From: Schistosoma mansoni | Lineage: Eukaryota; Platyhelminthes; Trematoda; Strigeidida; Schistosomatidae | DNA: 64,000 nucleotides | Assembly: GCF_000237925.1 (NCBI RefSeq) | Contig: NC_031495.1 | Span: 35,681,511-35,745,510, forward strand | Direction: 5' to 3' | In this document: positions 25,494 to 36,817 of the stretch, in pieces | Numbering within the stretch: the stretch's first letter is position 1 | Layout of the letters: each line of letters opens with the position of its first letter | Program-made: the position numbers and the translations under genes | Notes under the pieces: generated by a model | Told to the model about the DNA's origin: nothing | The model's database searches: none | What the model saw: only the letters and a program-made list of their open reading frames with translations

Positions 25494-25580
25494 AACTTCA
25501 ACCAACGGCCGTCCAGTGCTTCCAGGTTCTCCACGGTGGTCTAGCTTCAACTGACTCATGATCTTAACTATATAAAATAT
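25494..25580 (+). mobile_element. Hammerhead SINE-like repeat, type 2, plus tail fragment
   Basis: It starts at the stem III palindrome (ACGGCCGTC) and runs through CAGTGCTTCCAGG and GACTCATGATC to CTATATAAAAT. It lies head to head with the minus copy at 25286-25490, making an inverted repeat of about 80 bp with a 140-bp loop. Confidence 0.75.
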
Positions 25581-26160
25581 TTGTAAATTATTGAATCGAC
25601 TGTATCATTTAATTTATATAGATATATTGCTCAAATGTAACTTATCACAGTAGAATGAGCAAAGCAGAATAAATATTTTATCTGACTATTGTTAACTCTT
25701 CATTTTAATAAGACTAACTTAAGAATATTCAGATTGCTCTTAAGACCCAAACTATATTTAGTTGCAATACAGAAATTATACTGAGATACAGAAAAAAGAA
25801 CTATAAAAGTCAAATTTTTTGGCCTATTTCACCAAATTATATACAAATCAATTTGATTTACAGTTAAACATGAGGTATTATTGTTTACTATTAATACGTT
25901 TAAGCATTTAAATGTCGTTGCTATTCACTTGCATAATGTCAATGTGTCTAGAAGTGAGACTGTTTATATATGATATAATTATTTCAAAAAATGTGTATGC
26001 ACACGCATCAAATCGTTCTCATATTTGCCTAGTAAATACCGCTTATATTTGCTTGCATAATTCATCTATGAAAAAAAAATATACGGTTTTGACTAAAGGT
26101 CAAAGAACCAGAAAACAATGTATCGATTTGAGTTACATCCAAATATTAGAAACAAAAAAT
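25581..26160. other. AT-rich stretch, no gene seen
   Basis: No gene recognised. The frame at 25912-26166 lacks motifs and splice support. Confidence 0.45.
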
Positions 26161-26164
26161 CAAT

Positions 26165-26235
26165 AGTATTAGACTTTAACAACCAACAACTGATCAATTG
26201 CAGTCCTAAATAACAGTTGGAAGATATGAGTAAAC
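26165..26235 (+). repeat. Module fragment of the Sm-alpha-type repeat
   Basis: It resembles the module that precedes the head at 45769-45830, with TTGCAGTCCTAAA and CACAAAGTGAATTT. It is diverged and has no head or ribozyme of its own. Confidence 0.5.
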
Positions 26236-26604
26236 AACACAAAGTGAATTTAATAGTTTATTTGCTTCATAAGAGAAATGATATCACATGACTGATGTAT
26301 ATAGTGGTTCACTTACATGACAATAATTAAACATTAAGTGTGTTATTAGTGATAATTGTTATATGGTAGCATTACTGCATTTTATTCAAATCAATACAGT
26401 GAAATGAAAAGTATAACAAATGATGCTCAGTTTAGAGTTTTCATAATTAGTCATATTGACTTTTATTGATGAATACTGATAATGAAGATGTGATAAAAAT
26501 TTGTTAAAACCCTACTAGCATATGAAGTATTATAGTACAGTATTCTTAAAATTCTGTGAATTGATTAACGTATCCAGACTACTGAACTATAGTTAAACCT
26601 TATA

Positions 26605-26713
26605 GGCAAAGATGGATGGTGGCTAGCAGTGGAGTTTAGGACACACGTTTCGTCCTATTTGGGACTGGTCAGCTGGATGTACCTGCATCTCAGAGTTGAT
26701 GTTCACTCTGGGA
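26605..26713 (-). mobile_element. Sm-alpha-type hammerhead repeat fragment (type 1)
   Basis: The minus strand has the hammerhead CCAG, CTGACCA, GTCC/GGAC, GAAAC, GTC and the tail GCTAGCCACCATCC. The second C in CTGACCA replaces the invariant G8. The tRNA-like head is gone. Confidence 0.75.
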
Positions 26714-26719
26714 CGTTCT

Positions 26720-27329
26720 GAAACTTCAACATTGCGTTTATTGAGTTAATGGGATAATAATACAGATTATTTCATGTTTAGTCCAAGGAAAACTCACTCA
26801 AGTCTTATCTCATCAATAAAAGTCTCATTCACAAACTATGAAACTTTTGAGTGAATTAAATCTTTTTGGGTCTACGTTATGATCGTGGTCAGTTCAAAAT
26901 GTTATGCTTAGTACAGAAAATAACATGGTAAGATGACAATACTAATGTGTAGATGGATGCATATTAATTAGAAATATCGAACCACTATTAAATAACGATT
27001 TAACACAACAAACAAAATCTAGTGGAAAGATTTAATAACAGAGCTTTTATTGCTAAGATAGTCAGAAAAATAACATGCAAACATGAAGAACTCGTTAAAA
27101 CTGTCTATGTGACCTTAGAATATAAGTAATTTAAAAAAGGAAATGAGTATAGTGAAGGAATAAGTGGAAAGGTCAAAAAAGTGGTATTGATGATTTTACA
27201 ATGACTTTGCAATTGAGTGAAAAAAAGCTGAAATATTAGATAATAGTCATGATATTAACAAAAGGATGGTGTTCACATAAAAAAATCAATTATGAAGCAC
27301 TTGAGTATCGATAAAAAGCAAACTTACTT
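26720..27329. other. AT-rich stretch, no gene seen
   Basis: Nothing recognised between the hammerhead fragment and the RTE-B remnant. Confidence 0.45.
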
Positions 27330-27576
27330 CCTTACATCTGTTTACCCTTCAAAAGTTCTTTAGCTGTAAGAATGAAACACTTGATTGCCGATCTTCGCCT
27401 TCACATCTGCACCAGATCTTCCTTGTTTATCAGTGATGTTGACCAGGTACATGATTGCTTAAACCAGTCCCAGAGCTTTCTCCATTTAGTGTTATTGGAT
27501 CGGTGTTCTCTGTGTTGTGTGTGAGGATCCTGCTTTTGCCTTGTGTATGTTGAGGACCACTGAAGAAGAGGCTTCT
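27330..27576 (-). mobile_element. RTE family B LINE, copy 2, distal part
   Basis: The minus-strand translation contains NIHKAKAGS, HNTENTDPITLNGE and, further along, TDKQGRSGADVKAKIG. This is the RTE segment after the YADD region, also present in copy 3 at 49530-49640. It is cut off at about 27576 by the inserted RTE-A element and resumes at 31494. Confidence 0.8.
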
Positions 27577-30500
27577 GGTATATCGACCGTTGCTGCTACC
27601 TTGACGTGGCGGTCGGGCTTGCCGTGATGAAGCAATCGAGCTATGCTGGCTGGAACAATCATTCCTCGAGGTTCTACCATGCCAGACAGGTTGGTTGAAG
27701 AGCGGTAAGACTAAAAGCAGCAATCCCAAGGTCCGAAGGCGAAGTCGTACTGCCGACTGTACAGAGGTGTGACGGCAGTAAGGTGTTTCCTTCAGACAAC
27801 CAGCATGACAGCGATGCTGCCTTCCCACAGGGAGGGGTGGGGCTAGAAAAGGTCGACCATAAAAATACACACCTCGCCTTATCCCACGGATTTCCGTCTC
27901 CGGCGGTAAGGTCCTTTGAAGAACGGAGCTAACACAAAAACTACCCACAAAAAGGTCGTGTGTGACCGACCTCAAGCAGTTGTCCCTTGGGCACTGCGGT
28001 CACGCTCTCAGGTCATTAAGACCACTTATAACCCAATTTCCTTTTCAGGTACCTCTAGAAGAACCCTTCCACGGTGTGGGCAACCGGGAAGTGATAACTG
28101 CCCTCACACCTCTAACAGCACTCAAGACCACTGTATTCGTAATCAATATCCTTCTTCAATTCCTACTATTCATTCTACCTTGACTTTCAACACTAAACTT
28201 CCTCTTTCAGTTTCCTCCTCAAGTGTCACCATGGCCAACGATTCTAGTGCGCGAAACGCTGTCCCAGGTCTACTAAAACCTCACTCCAAACTACACATTG
28301 GAGCCTTCAACGTACGTACCCTATGCCAAATCGGTTAACAGGCCTCCTTAGCTAAGACCCTAGAATCTCGTACCATCGATGTATGCTGTGTCTCCGAAAT
28401 ACGCATACAGGATCCTAGTGTGGTCATTCACTTGACCTCACCTCGCCAAAATGGACAGCCAACGAAATACACCCTCCGTGTATCTGGCGTCCCCATGACT
28501 AGTTCTCGTGGACTTGCAGGTGTAGGCATAGCACTCAGTACAAGGGCAGAACAGGCACTATTAGAATGGATCCCCGTTAACAGTCGCCTGTGTGCTGTCC
28601 GGCTAAATGGCTCCGTAAGAACTCGGAAGGATAGGGACACACGTCGTTGCCTTTTCGTCATTTCTGCCTACGCTCCCACTGACTGCAGCCATGATGAAGT
28701 GAAAGATGACTTTTACAGAAAGCTCTCTGAGCTTCTTCAGAAAGCTAAGCGCTCAGACATAGTAGTCGTAGCGGGTGACTTTAATGCCCAGGTAGGCAGC
28801 TTAAATCAAACATAAAGACATTTAGGTGGGTGTTTTAGTATTCCGGCTCAACGAACCGATAATGGTGATCGTCTGTTGCAACTATGCTCAGACAATCGTT
28901 TATTTTTGGCAAGCACTAATTTTAAACATAAGGAGAGACATCGTCTAACATGGCGACCACCTGCACCAAACCAACGATGGACTCAAATAGACCATATTGT
29001 CATCAGTCATCGTTGGAGAGGCTCAATAGAAGATTGTCGCTCGTATTGGAATACTTGTTTAGACTCTGATCACGCTTTAATACGAGCGCGCATTTGTTTG
29101 CGCCTCAATGGACGCAGAAAAACTACACTAAGAAGACCCATTAGGATTGAACTGGAGGACGAGAAAGCCAAATGCGAATTCCAGGAACAACTGAGTTCAC
29201 ATCTAGGCAGTTCTGTAAACGAGACTGACCCAGATGCTGCTTGGAAAGATATACGAACAGCTGTGGAAACAGCAGTAACATCTATTAGTCATTTAAATCA
29301 TAGGGCTCCAAAAAACCAGTGGATTTCTTCTAAGTCTATTTCACTGATGGATTCGCGTAAACTCATCCCATCAGGCTCTGAACATGACGAAGAGCGTAAA
29401 CAAATTAGATCTAGGTTAACTAAAAGTCTAAGGAACGATCGTGAGCAGTGGTGGGCAACGAAAGCAAAAGAGATGGAAAAGGCAGCGGCTGTAGGCAACA
29501 CCAGGCAACTATTCAGACTAATAAAAGAAACCGGAATTAAGAAGTCAAGTGTAAGTGAGACAATCTCCGAAAAAGACGGAACCCTTATCTGCTCTCAACC
29601 CAAACGTTTAGAACGATGGGCGGAACACTTTAAGGAGCAGTTTAGCTGGCCTTCAGCTACTGCACAACTACCCACTATTCCCGGAAAACCTGAATGGAAC
29701 ATTGAAGTAGGCCCCCCGACCCTACTTGAAGTTCAAAAGGCTATACGTAATCTGAAACGAGGAAGAGCAGCTGGTCCTGATGGATTGGCTCCAGAGGTCT
29801 TTAAATATGGTGGTCCAATTTTAGCGATTAGGCTGACTAATATTCTAGCTAAAATCTGGGAAACGGACGTAATCCCATCTGACTGGTCACAATCGCTTAT
29901 TGTCCCAATATATAAGAAGGGGCCAAAATCATCCTGTGATAACCATAGAGGGATTAGTCTGACTAAAATAGTATCTAAAATACTAGCCTCAATAATTATC
30001 GGGCGCCTAACTAAGACTCGTGAACTGCAAACACGAGAAAATCAGGCTGGCTTCAGACCTGGTCGTGGCTGTATCGACCACATATTCACCATTCGTCAAG
30101 TTTTAGAGCACAGACATGTTTATCGGCGCCCGACAATGATAGTTTTTCTTGACTTGAAAGCAGCATTTGACTCTGTAGACCGAGAGGTTCTGTGGCAGTG
30201 TCTGTCATTGAAAGGTGTACCTCAGAAGTATATAAACCTTGTGAAGGCTCTTTACTCGAACACTACCAGTCGAGTGAGAGCTTATGGCGAACTGTCATAT
30301 GATTTTACAACCTCAAGTGGTGTCCGGTAAGGCTGTCCACTATCTCCATTGTTTGTTTAACTTCATTATAGACCTGTTGCTGGAAATAACACTCTCGTCG
30401 ACTGAATTTTCAGGAATTGATCTTCTACCAGGAGGTCCACTTATCGACTTAGAATACGCAGATGACATAGTTCTGTTTGGTGAAGGCGCTGGCAAAATGC

Positions 30501-31493
30501 AGAGTCTTCTGTTAGAACTGAGTAATAATGCCAGGATGTTTGGGATGCGTTTCTCCCCATTCAAATGTAAATTGTTACTCCAGGACTGGCCTGCGTCAAC
30601 ACCTGAACTAAGGATAGGGAGTGAAGTAGTCGAACGCGTGGACAACTTCACTTATCTTGGAAGTCTGATCAGCCCTAATGGGTTGGTGTCTGACGAAATC
30701 TCAGCACGGATTCAAAAAGCTCGTTTGGCTTTTGCCAACTTACGTCACCTATGGCGAAGACGAGATATCCGTCTATCAATTAAGGGACGAGTATACTGCG
30801 CATCAGTTCGCTCTGTTCTACTTTACGGCTGTGAAACATGGCCATTAAGAGTAGAAGATACTCGTAGGTTACTAGTATTTGACCACAGATGCCTTAGAAA
30901 TATTGCTCGCATCTTCTGGGATAACCGGGTAAGTAATAGTGAGGTTAGACGCAGGGTATTAGGGGATGATGGTAAATCAGTTGATGAGGTGATGAATCTT
31001 CATCGACTGAGATGGTTGAGCCACGTGTTACGTATGCCTGAACACCGATTACCACGACGCACAATGCTGACTAGTGTTGGGGATGGTTGGAAGAGAGTTA
31101 GGGGCGGCCAAACCAAAACATGGCATCAGTGCTTGAAGTCACTAACTTCTAGTCTGAGCCATGTTGGTAGATGCAGACTACCTGGTTGGGGTCCGCGTGA
31201 CTATCGTAATAAATGACTGGAGACTCTAGGTGACATGGCTCAGAATCGATCACAATGGCGTAGGTGTATACACTCTTTATCTTCCCTTAAACCTTGAGAA
31301 TAAAATTGCTTCATAACTTTTTTCCTTCCTATACTATATCCTTATATACAACCTTTCTTTATATACTACCACCACTAAATTAATTACTTCTATGAATCCG
31401 GTGTTCATCTTTGTTGTGCTAACGAGGTATGGCAACTTGGACCGATGCATATATGTGCCTGATCCTACGTTGTCGCTGACTGACTGACTGACT
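27577..31493 (+). mobile_element. RTE family A LINE, nearly full length (SR2-like)
   Basis: A 3.9-kb non-LTR element with a GC-rich 5' UTR (27577-28230), one long ORF and a short 3' UTR ending in a (CTGA)n-type tail at about 31480-31493. The compact single ORF, apurinic-type endonuclease, RT and short simple-repeat tail match the RTE clade, to which schistosome SR2 belongs. It is inserted into an RTE-B element of opposite orientation. The B sequence stops at 27576 and continues at 31494 with only a few bases changed. Truncated relatives lie at 20815-21125 and 40950-42285. Confidence 0.9.
28231..31297 (+). pseudogene. RTE-A ORF: endonuclease and reverse transcriptase, four breaks
   Basis: The ORF starts at ATG 28231 in the context CACCATGG. 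The endonuclease spans about residues 20-240: IGAFNVRTLCQ, SAYAPT, VVVAGDFNAQVG and the distal WIQIDH-like motif RWTQIDHIVIS with DSDHALIRA. The RT follows from about residue 490: GRAAGPDGLAPEV, WSQSLIVPIYKKG, NHRGISLT, QAGFRPGRGCIDHIFTIRQ, IVFLDLKAAFDSVDREVLW and the catalytic LEYADDIVLFGE. The C-terminal domain has YGCETWPLR, FDHRCLRNIARI and RLRWLSHVLRM. Stops at 28336, 28813, 30328 and 31214 and a one-base insertion at about 30345-30355 break it. The stops at 28336 and 30328 each look like a single change (probably CAA to TAA), suggesting recent death. The intended length of about 1,020 residues is normal for RTE. Confidence 0.9.
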
Positions 31494-33240
31494 GTTTCCA
31501 CTTGTTCTTGTTACTGTGTACTGGATAAAACAGCTATGTCATCTGCCAAGTCCGAATTGTCTAGTTCCATCCAGGCTGTTCAATGTATTTCGGGATTCCA
31601 ACAAATGTGTAAGCCTATATAATCTGGTTGACCATCAGAAGAAATAGAGAGAATGAAATGAGGCAGTCTTGTCTGACACCGATCTTCACTTGCAATGCAT
31701 TTGTGAGCGGTCCTCCATGCACGACATTGCAGTATAATCCAACCAATGAATTGTATATGACGTCGATGATCTCCTCACCTATATCACAGTGTCGAGGAAG
31801 ATTCTATTGTGTTCTCTTATTCACACTGTTCAATACACTCTCATAGTCAAGGACGTTGATGTATAGTGCCGAGTTTCACTAAATCGATTGCTCAACAAGG
31901 ATCCGTTTAGTCACGATGTGGTCTGTGCATGATCGATCCTTACGGAATCCGGTCTGTTGAACATGAAGTTATGCGTCCAGTGAATGTTTCATCCGGTCCA
32001 ACAACACTCCGTTGAAAACGTATGATGGTACTGACAGTAGTGTGATACCCATGTAGTTGTCACACTTACTCAGTTCTCCTTTCATTGGTATCTTAATGAG
32101 TTATCATTTTTTCCAATCTGTCTGCATTTGTTCCTCTCAAATCTCTCTGAAGAGAACCTGAAACGTGTTTGTATTTACTTCTATGCATAACTTCAGTGGT
32201 TCAACTATTATCTTGTCTGGTCCCACCGATATCCCACACTTGATCTGTATGATGGTAATGCTGAATTCTTCGGTTGTTGTTGTTGTTGGAGTGTGATTGA
32301 TGGGATGTTATTGGTTTCAGTGTAGGTGGTCTATTCGACAATCCTTCAAAGTGTTCTACCCATCCGTTCCTCTGTTTCTGGATCTCAGTGATTATCTTGC
32401 CTTCTTTGTCATTGACTGGTCTTTCTGGTTTACCAAATTTCCCTACTAGATTCTTGATTGTGTCATCTAGTTGATTGATATTTCCTTCTGTTTCAGTCGT
32501 TTCTGTTGTCGCTGCTGATTGTTCTACGTATTTCTACTTGTCAGCTCAACTACTCCTCCCTACTCACTTGTCTGCTTCTTTGTCTTAGCATTTCTTGCTA
32601 TTGTGCAACTCTTGTTGATTGCTATGTAGCTTTTGTATGTGTTTGTGAAAGAATATTGTGCCAACTATAATCATTTTGTTGAAAACACATAGATCATCAA
32701 ATCTATCACCATTCTCGTTCCATTCTCACAGTCAGTTCATGTTGTCCGATGATATCCACATACCCGATGTTGTCCATTCGACCTTGGTGTTTAGCTCTCC
32801 CATCACGATAGTCAGGTCGTTCACTGGATACTTCTCTATGATTGGTTGCAGCCTCTCGTCAGACTGACCCTTATCGTCTTTACTGTCAGTATTGTTGAGT
32901 GCATAAGAATGGACAACATTGATGGTGATTCCCTCGTTCTATATTTTGAAGTATGATTTGCTGATTCTGGATTCGTGATATTCCCATCCTGTAAGTGCTT
33001 TTTGTGTTTCTCCGTACGGTATCAATACAACTTCTTGTGTATCGTAAGGATTTTCGTTTTTATGACCAGTTTATTGCAGTAACTCCCTCTAGTTTAATGT
33101 TTTCTGTCTAGCTTAAGTCTAATGAGTTTATCATGTTTCGAGCACTGCCAATTTGTCTCTCCTCATTTCTTCATATATTTGACTGATCCTTTCTGTCTCC
33201 TACATTGTCCGGACATTCTTTGTACTTATGATAATCGTTT
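31494..33240 (-). mobile_element. RTE family B LINE, copy 2, main part
   Basis: The minus strand carries the endonuclease start NVRTM, then EEMRRDKLAVLE (about 33220-33130), then the rest of the endonuclease (LTIVMGELNTKVEW near 32800) and the RT (TGFRKDRSCTDHIVTKR, GVRQ.CLISFSLFLLMV at about 31640-31900). Many in-frame stops are present. It shares long identical tracts with copy 1 and the same endonuclease-region stops as copy 3. The RTE-A element at 27577-31493 is inserted in it. Confidence 0.85.
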
Positions 33241-35728
33241 CATCTGGTTAGTGATTGTCTAGAAAGTTTTTTTCCACGGAATAAAGTTGCTGACCCCATG
33301 CCCATTCCTCCATTGGTAAATTGCTAGACAAACTTCGAATTTATGAGAAGCAAGAAGTTTTACGGAAGAGTAAATGAAATTCCCAAGTTGATAATTTGAT
33401 GGGCTCGTAATTTCAATGTCTAATTGAACAGACTTTTTTCTGAGGATAAATATCCTCATTACATTTAACCGGATAATTTTTTCCGTAGAATCCGATTATG
33501 TTCGAAATGTTACAACTGCTTTTTATAACTTTTCACCAATAAACATTTCTTTTCAAGCTCAGATATCACCTGAAGTTGTTTTAAGTTTATTTATTTATTA
33601 CGATTATTATTAGCAAGTTATAACCTGTTCATTTCATTTTAGAGTAAAAAGTCTACAATTATGACAAAAATTGATTTGTGAACGCAAACGTTTTCTTGTA
33701 CCAAAAGGAATACATAAAAATAACCTGGGAAAACAAATTTATGCATGGCAGGTGAACTTGAGGAGAGCGAGATGATCTCAATATTCAGCTCTCAGTCACT
33801 GCCTCAGAAACGACAATAAATAAAAGCTACAATACCTGATTCATTTCTTCCCTACGTCAAAATATCCATATAAGGAATCACACCTAGTGGATGATCGGCT
33901 AAAAGCTAAGGTGAAATTCTAAATATTGAGTTTTCTCCAATTTTTTAGGCGTCACTGCTACAATTTTAATATCTCCTTGTCATGGTGTTTTACATGTGAA
34001 TATGAACCAGAGACAAATGATAACTACATGTGCATTAGTTATGACGCGTATTGTTAAAAATAACACACACAAAAATGACCATTAAAATGTCTCAGGTCCG
34101 AAACTTTTACTGCTCACTATGAGGTGGTTAACTTAAACAATAATATTCCGAGTTCATTGGCTTAAATGTTGTGAAAATAACAAGATTTATAAGACATACT
34201 TCTGTCAGTACCTAGATTTACGAGTCAGTAGGCAATCATTTGGCAAGTTAATCAGTTGGAGAACATATCTATTATCTATATATTGTGAGTTTCTGTAAAT
34301 CTTCGTTTCTACTCTTCCTATAAACACACTTTCGGAAGTTAGTATTGTTGGTCTCATGAAAACTAAGAACGAATGTTTTTTACTGTTCAGAATGTATAAT
34401 ATGAAGTGAATTCTTTCACTCTGTAATGTTGCTTAATGTTGATTATATCTCTGAGAAAAATTGGATGCTCAGATTCTATATCATCAATTCTTTGAAACTC
34501 GTTTCACATTAGGTAATATTTCAACAGCATTAGAAATATTTTTAAAACATCTACCTAACCCTAAACCACCATGGATCTTGATCACATTGCTCAATGTTTA
34601 ATGAAACTCAAGCAACTTCATACATAATGACTTAGTATGGAAGTACCAACTTTAAGCTTTAAACGAATAATTTAAGGCATGATATTCATTCCACATACAT
34701 ATGCTTCATGCCACCATTTATAATATTTGTACCCGTTTATCGACGCTCAATATAATCGACAAATGAATCTAGAAGTTAATAACAGATCTCGTTCAGGAAA
34801 TCAGTTAGCAAATTGATTTTTTATATGACTCTTCAGACATAATTGAGCAAAAATGATACTGTATGCCATTCTTATGCATTATGTTTAGACCCGGAAATGA
34901 ATAATTAAAAAACTACATTCCACCAATATTCTGAATAAATTGCAACAGGAAACAATACTTTAAATGTTTGCTTTACTAACCTATGATAAACAATCCGCTT
35001 GTTTGCTCTGTATAAATGTTATGATGATGACTTCTAGATAAGTATATATGATTACATACAGCCATCGTATAGTTTATTATGTTTACGTTTTCAAGCCAAT
35101 GAAATGGTTTATTATAGAAATTTGATTTAAGTGCTTTTAACAGTGTCTACCAGTGGCCAGTAGGATAATCAGTGATAAAGGTTTTACTTTATTTGAGACT
35201 CGTTAATTAGAAGTATCTTCACATGTATCAGAATATATATATATATATCTGTGGCCAAATTTGTTGCTTCGAATGGTAAAATACTGTGCAGTAGGCTATT
35301 GAGCCATGACTCTGTGATGGTTTAAAGTATTTGAATTACAGTACAAACTAGGAATCCTAGAAACAACTCAATTTAACCAAGAAGAACTTATGAGCACGTG
35401 CAAACGTATTGTATTTTTGGAATTCGAAGCCATGCAGTCGTCAAATACAAAGCAATCATTAATTCATACAAACGCCACTTACGCCACAACTTAAATGAGA
35501 TCCAAATTTCTGCGATCAATCGTATCTCTTCTCCTTAGGTTTATCACGTGTCTGTCCGATTGTGTATTGAATGCAGACTCCGTATGATCTAGAATGTACT
35601 TGTTAGTATTAGAATCAACAACTGAAGGTGGGACGAACTCACTGAGCCCTGGCATTTTATATAATCACCATGTCGGTTGTGTATTGAAACCACTGATATA
35701 TAGAATTTGAATCATAGACTTTTCAACA
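33241..35728. other. AT-rich stretch, no gene seen
   Basis: No domain or repeat family was recognised. A minus-strand frame at 33259-33459 has mixed codon use but no splice support. A short (AT)n run lies near 35231-35248. Confidence 0.45.
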
Positions 35729-35998
35729 CTATGCTCCCCCACAAAATAATGTTGGGTCCTTAAGTCGCAATGTCATGATTAATTTGACGTTCCCAATTTG
35801 CATTATTTTCTCATATCTGGCTCTTCGATTATTATATGTGAATGTTTGAGGATGAACACTGACATATAATTTGAGGCATTCCGTTGTGGGATTTTGATTT
35901 GCATAAGAATTATGATACATATTCATTTTGTTATTCATATTACAATACACAGATAAATATGGATTGATATGTGTAATTAACACATGTGATTCATCTAG
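35729..35998 (-). CDS. Possible exon next to the unrecognised 252-codon ORF
   Basis: An open minus-strand frame ends TLRLKDPTLFCGGA and is preceded by a good acceptor (TTGTTTTGCAG at about 36009-35999). It lies just downstream of the ORF at 36032-36790. A short intron between the two is plausible, but the obvious GTATGA donor gives a phase that leads quickly to a stop in this frame, so the link is not settled. No known domain. Confidence 0.25.
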   Translation of the reverse strand, partial: LDESHVLITHINPYLSVYCNMNNKMNMYHNSYANQNPTTECLKLYVSVHPQTFTYNNRRARYEKIMQIGNVKLIMTLRLKDPTLFCGGA

Positions 35999-36031
35999 GT
36001 TTGAGTCGCCTGCAAAACAATCAAGTGGAAA

Positions 36032-36790
36032 TTATGCATCTGCCTCATACTCATTAGGATAATCTCGGACCTGATTAGGATTTTCTGCCTGTGCAAAATT
36101 CATATCTGTGGAAACTGGTTCTCTAACTACTTCGGGAAAACTTGCTATTCCATCTGATTTATCATGCCACTGACTAGGGATCCGACTCAAAATACATCGG
36201 TTGTGAGAGTATTCAACATCTAATACAATAACATCAGAAATGTGACTGGAATTCGACTCATCCGGAATATATTTGTCACATTCATTAGGGATATCTCTAG
36301 AGATAAATCCATTGTGACGGCGAATAGCATTTGATATGACATCAGAATTTGATTTTTCTGAAATATTTCCCTCAAATTTATTAAGAGTTTCATTACAATA
36401 TAATGAATCATTAGAAAAATCAGCATCTATCAAAGCTGTATCAGGTCTCCGATGATGATATGATTCGCTCAACATATTATCCTCAGATTTGTAAGAAATA
36501 CGTGAATCATTAGGACAAACGATATATGGTACAATAACATAGGAAATTCGATGACAAGCTGACTGACTAGAAGCTTTTGTCTCACAATGATTCCGAATTT
36601 TATTTAATTCTGGACTGCTATGTGACTCTTTACCAATTTTCGGAGTCTTGGATGAAGATAAATGATCAATAGAAACACCTAAATTAATAGGATCACTGTT
36701 ATAACCTGTGTACCTGAGTGCCCTGTTTATATATGACGTGACGATGTCGCCAATTGTAAAGCACCGAATTATCGATCGGACCAGTGACAC
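36032..36790 (-). CDS. Unrecognised 252-residue ORF
   Basis: An uninterrupted minus-strand frame beginning MSLVRSIIRCFTIGDIV and ending NEYEADA. In DNA this AT-rich, 252 sense codons are unlikely by chance. The protein is hydrophilic, rich in Ser, Asn, Asp and Ile, with no signal peptide, membrane segment or motif that I recognise. Short phrases recur (ISDVIV, SDVISNAI, SRIPS/SRDIPNE), hinting at weak internal repetition. It could be a host gene, one exon of a host gene, or a leftover of an unknown mobile element. A Penelope-like fragment starts 28 bp away on the opposite strand. Confidence 0.4.
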   Translation of the reverse strand: MSLVRSIIRCFTIGDIVTSYINRALRYTGYNSDPINLGVSIDHLSSSKTPKIGKESHSSPELNKIRNHCETKASSQSACHRISYVIVPYIVCPNDSRISYKSEDNMLSESYHHRRPDTALIDADFSNDSLYCNETLNKFEGNISEKSNSDVISNAIRRHNGFISRDIPNECDKYIPDESNSSHISDVIVLDVEYSHNRCILSRIPSQWHDKSDGIASFPEVVREPVSTDMNFAQAENPNQVRDYPNEYEADA

Positions 36791-36817
36791 ATAATTTCAC
36801 TTATATATAATTTCACA

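Noticed and set aside
27430-27975. 181-codon minus-strand frame
   Set aside because: It spans the RTE-B remnant and the antisense of the RTE-A 5' UTR, crossing an insertion junction, so it is a chance frame.
31628-31846. Conserved frame also found at 19778-20035 and 48979-49380
   Set aside because: It is the antisense shadow of the RTE-B reverse transcriptase. Conservation reflects shared repeat sequence.
32658-32867. Conserved 69-codon frame also found at 48699-48908
   Set aside because: It is antisense to the RTE-B endonuclease region, not a gene.
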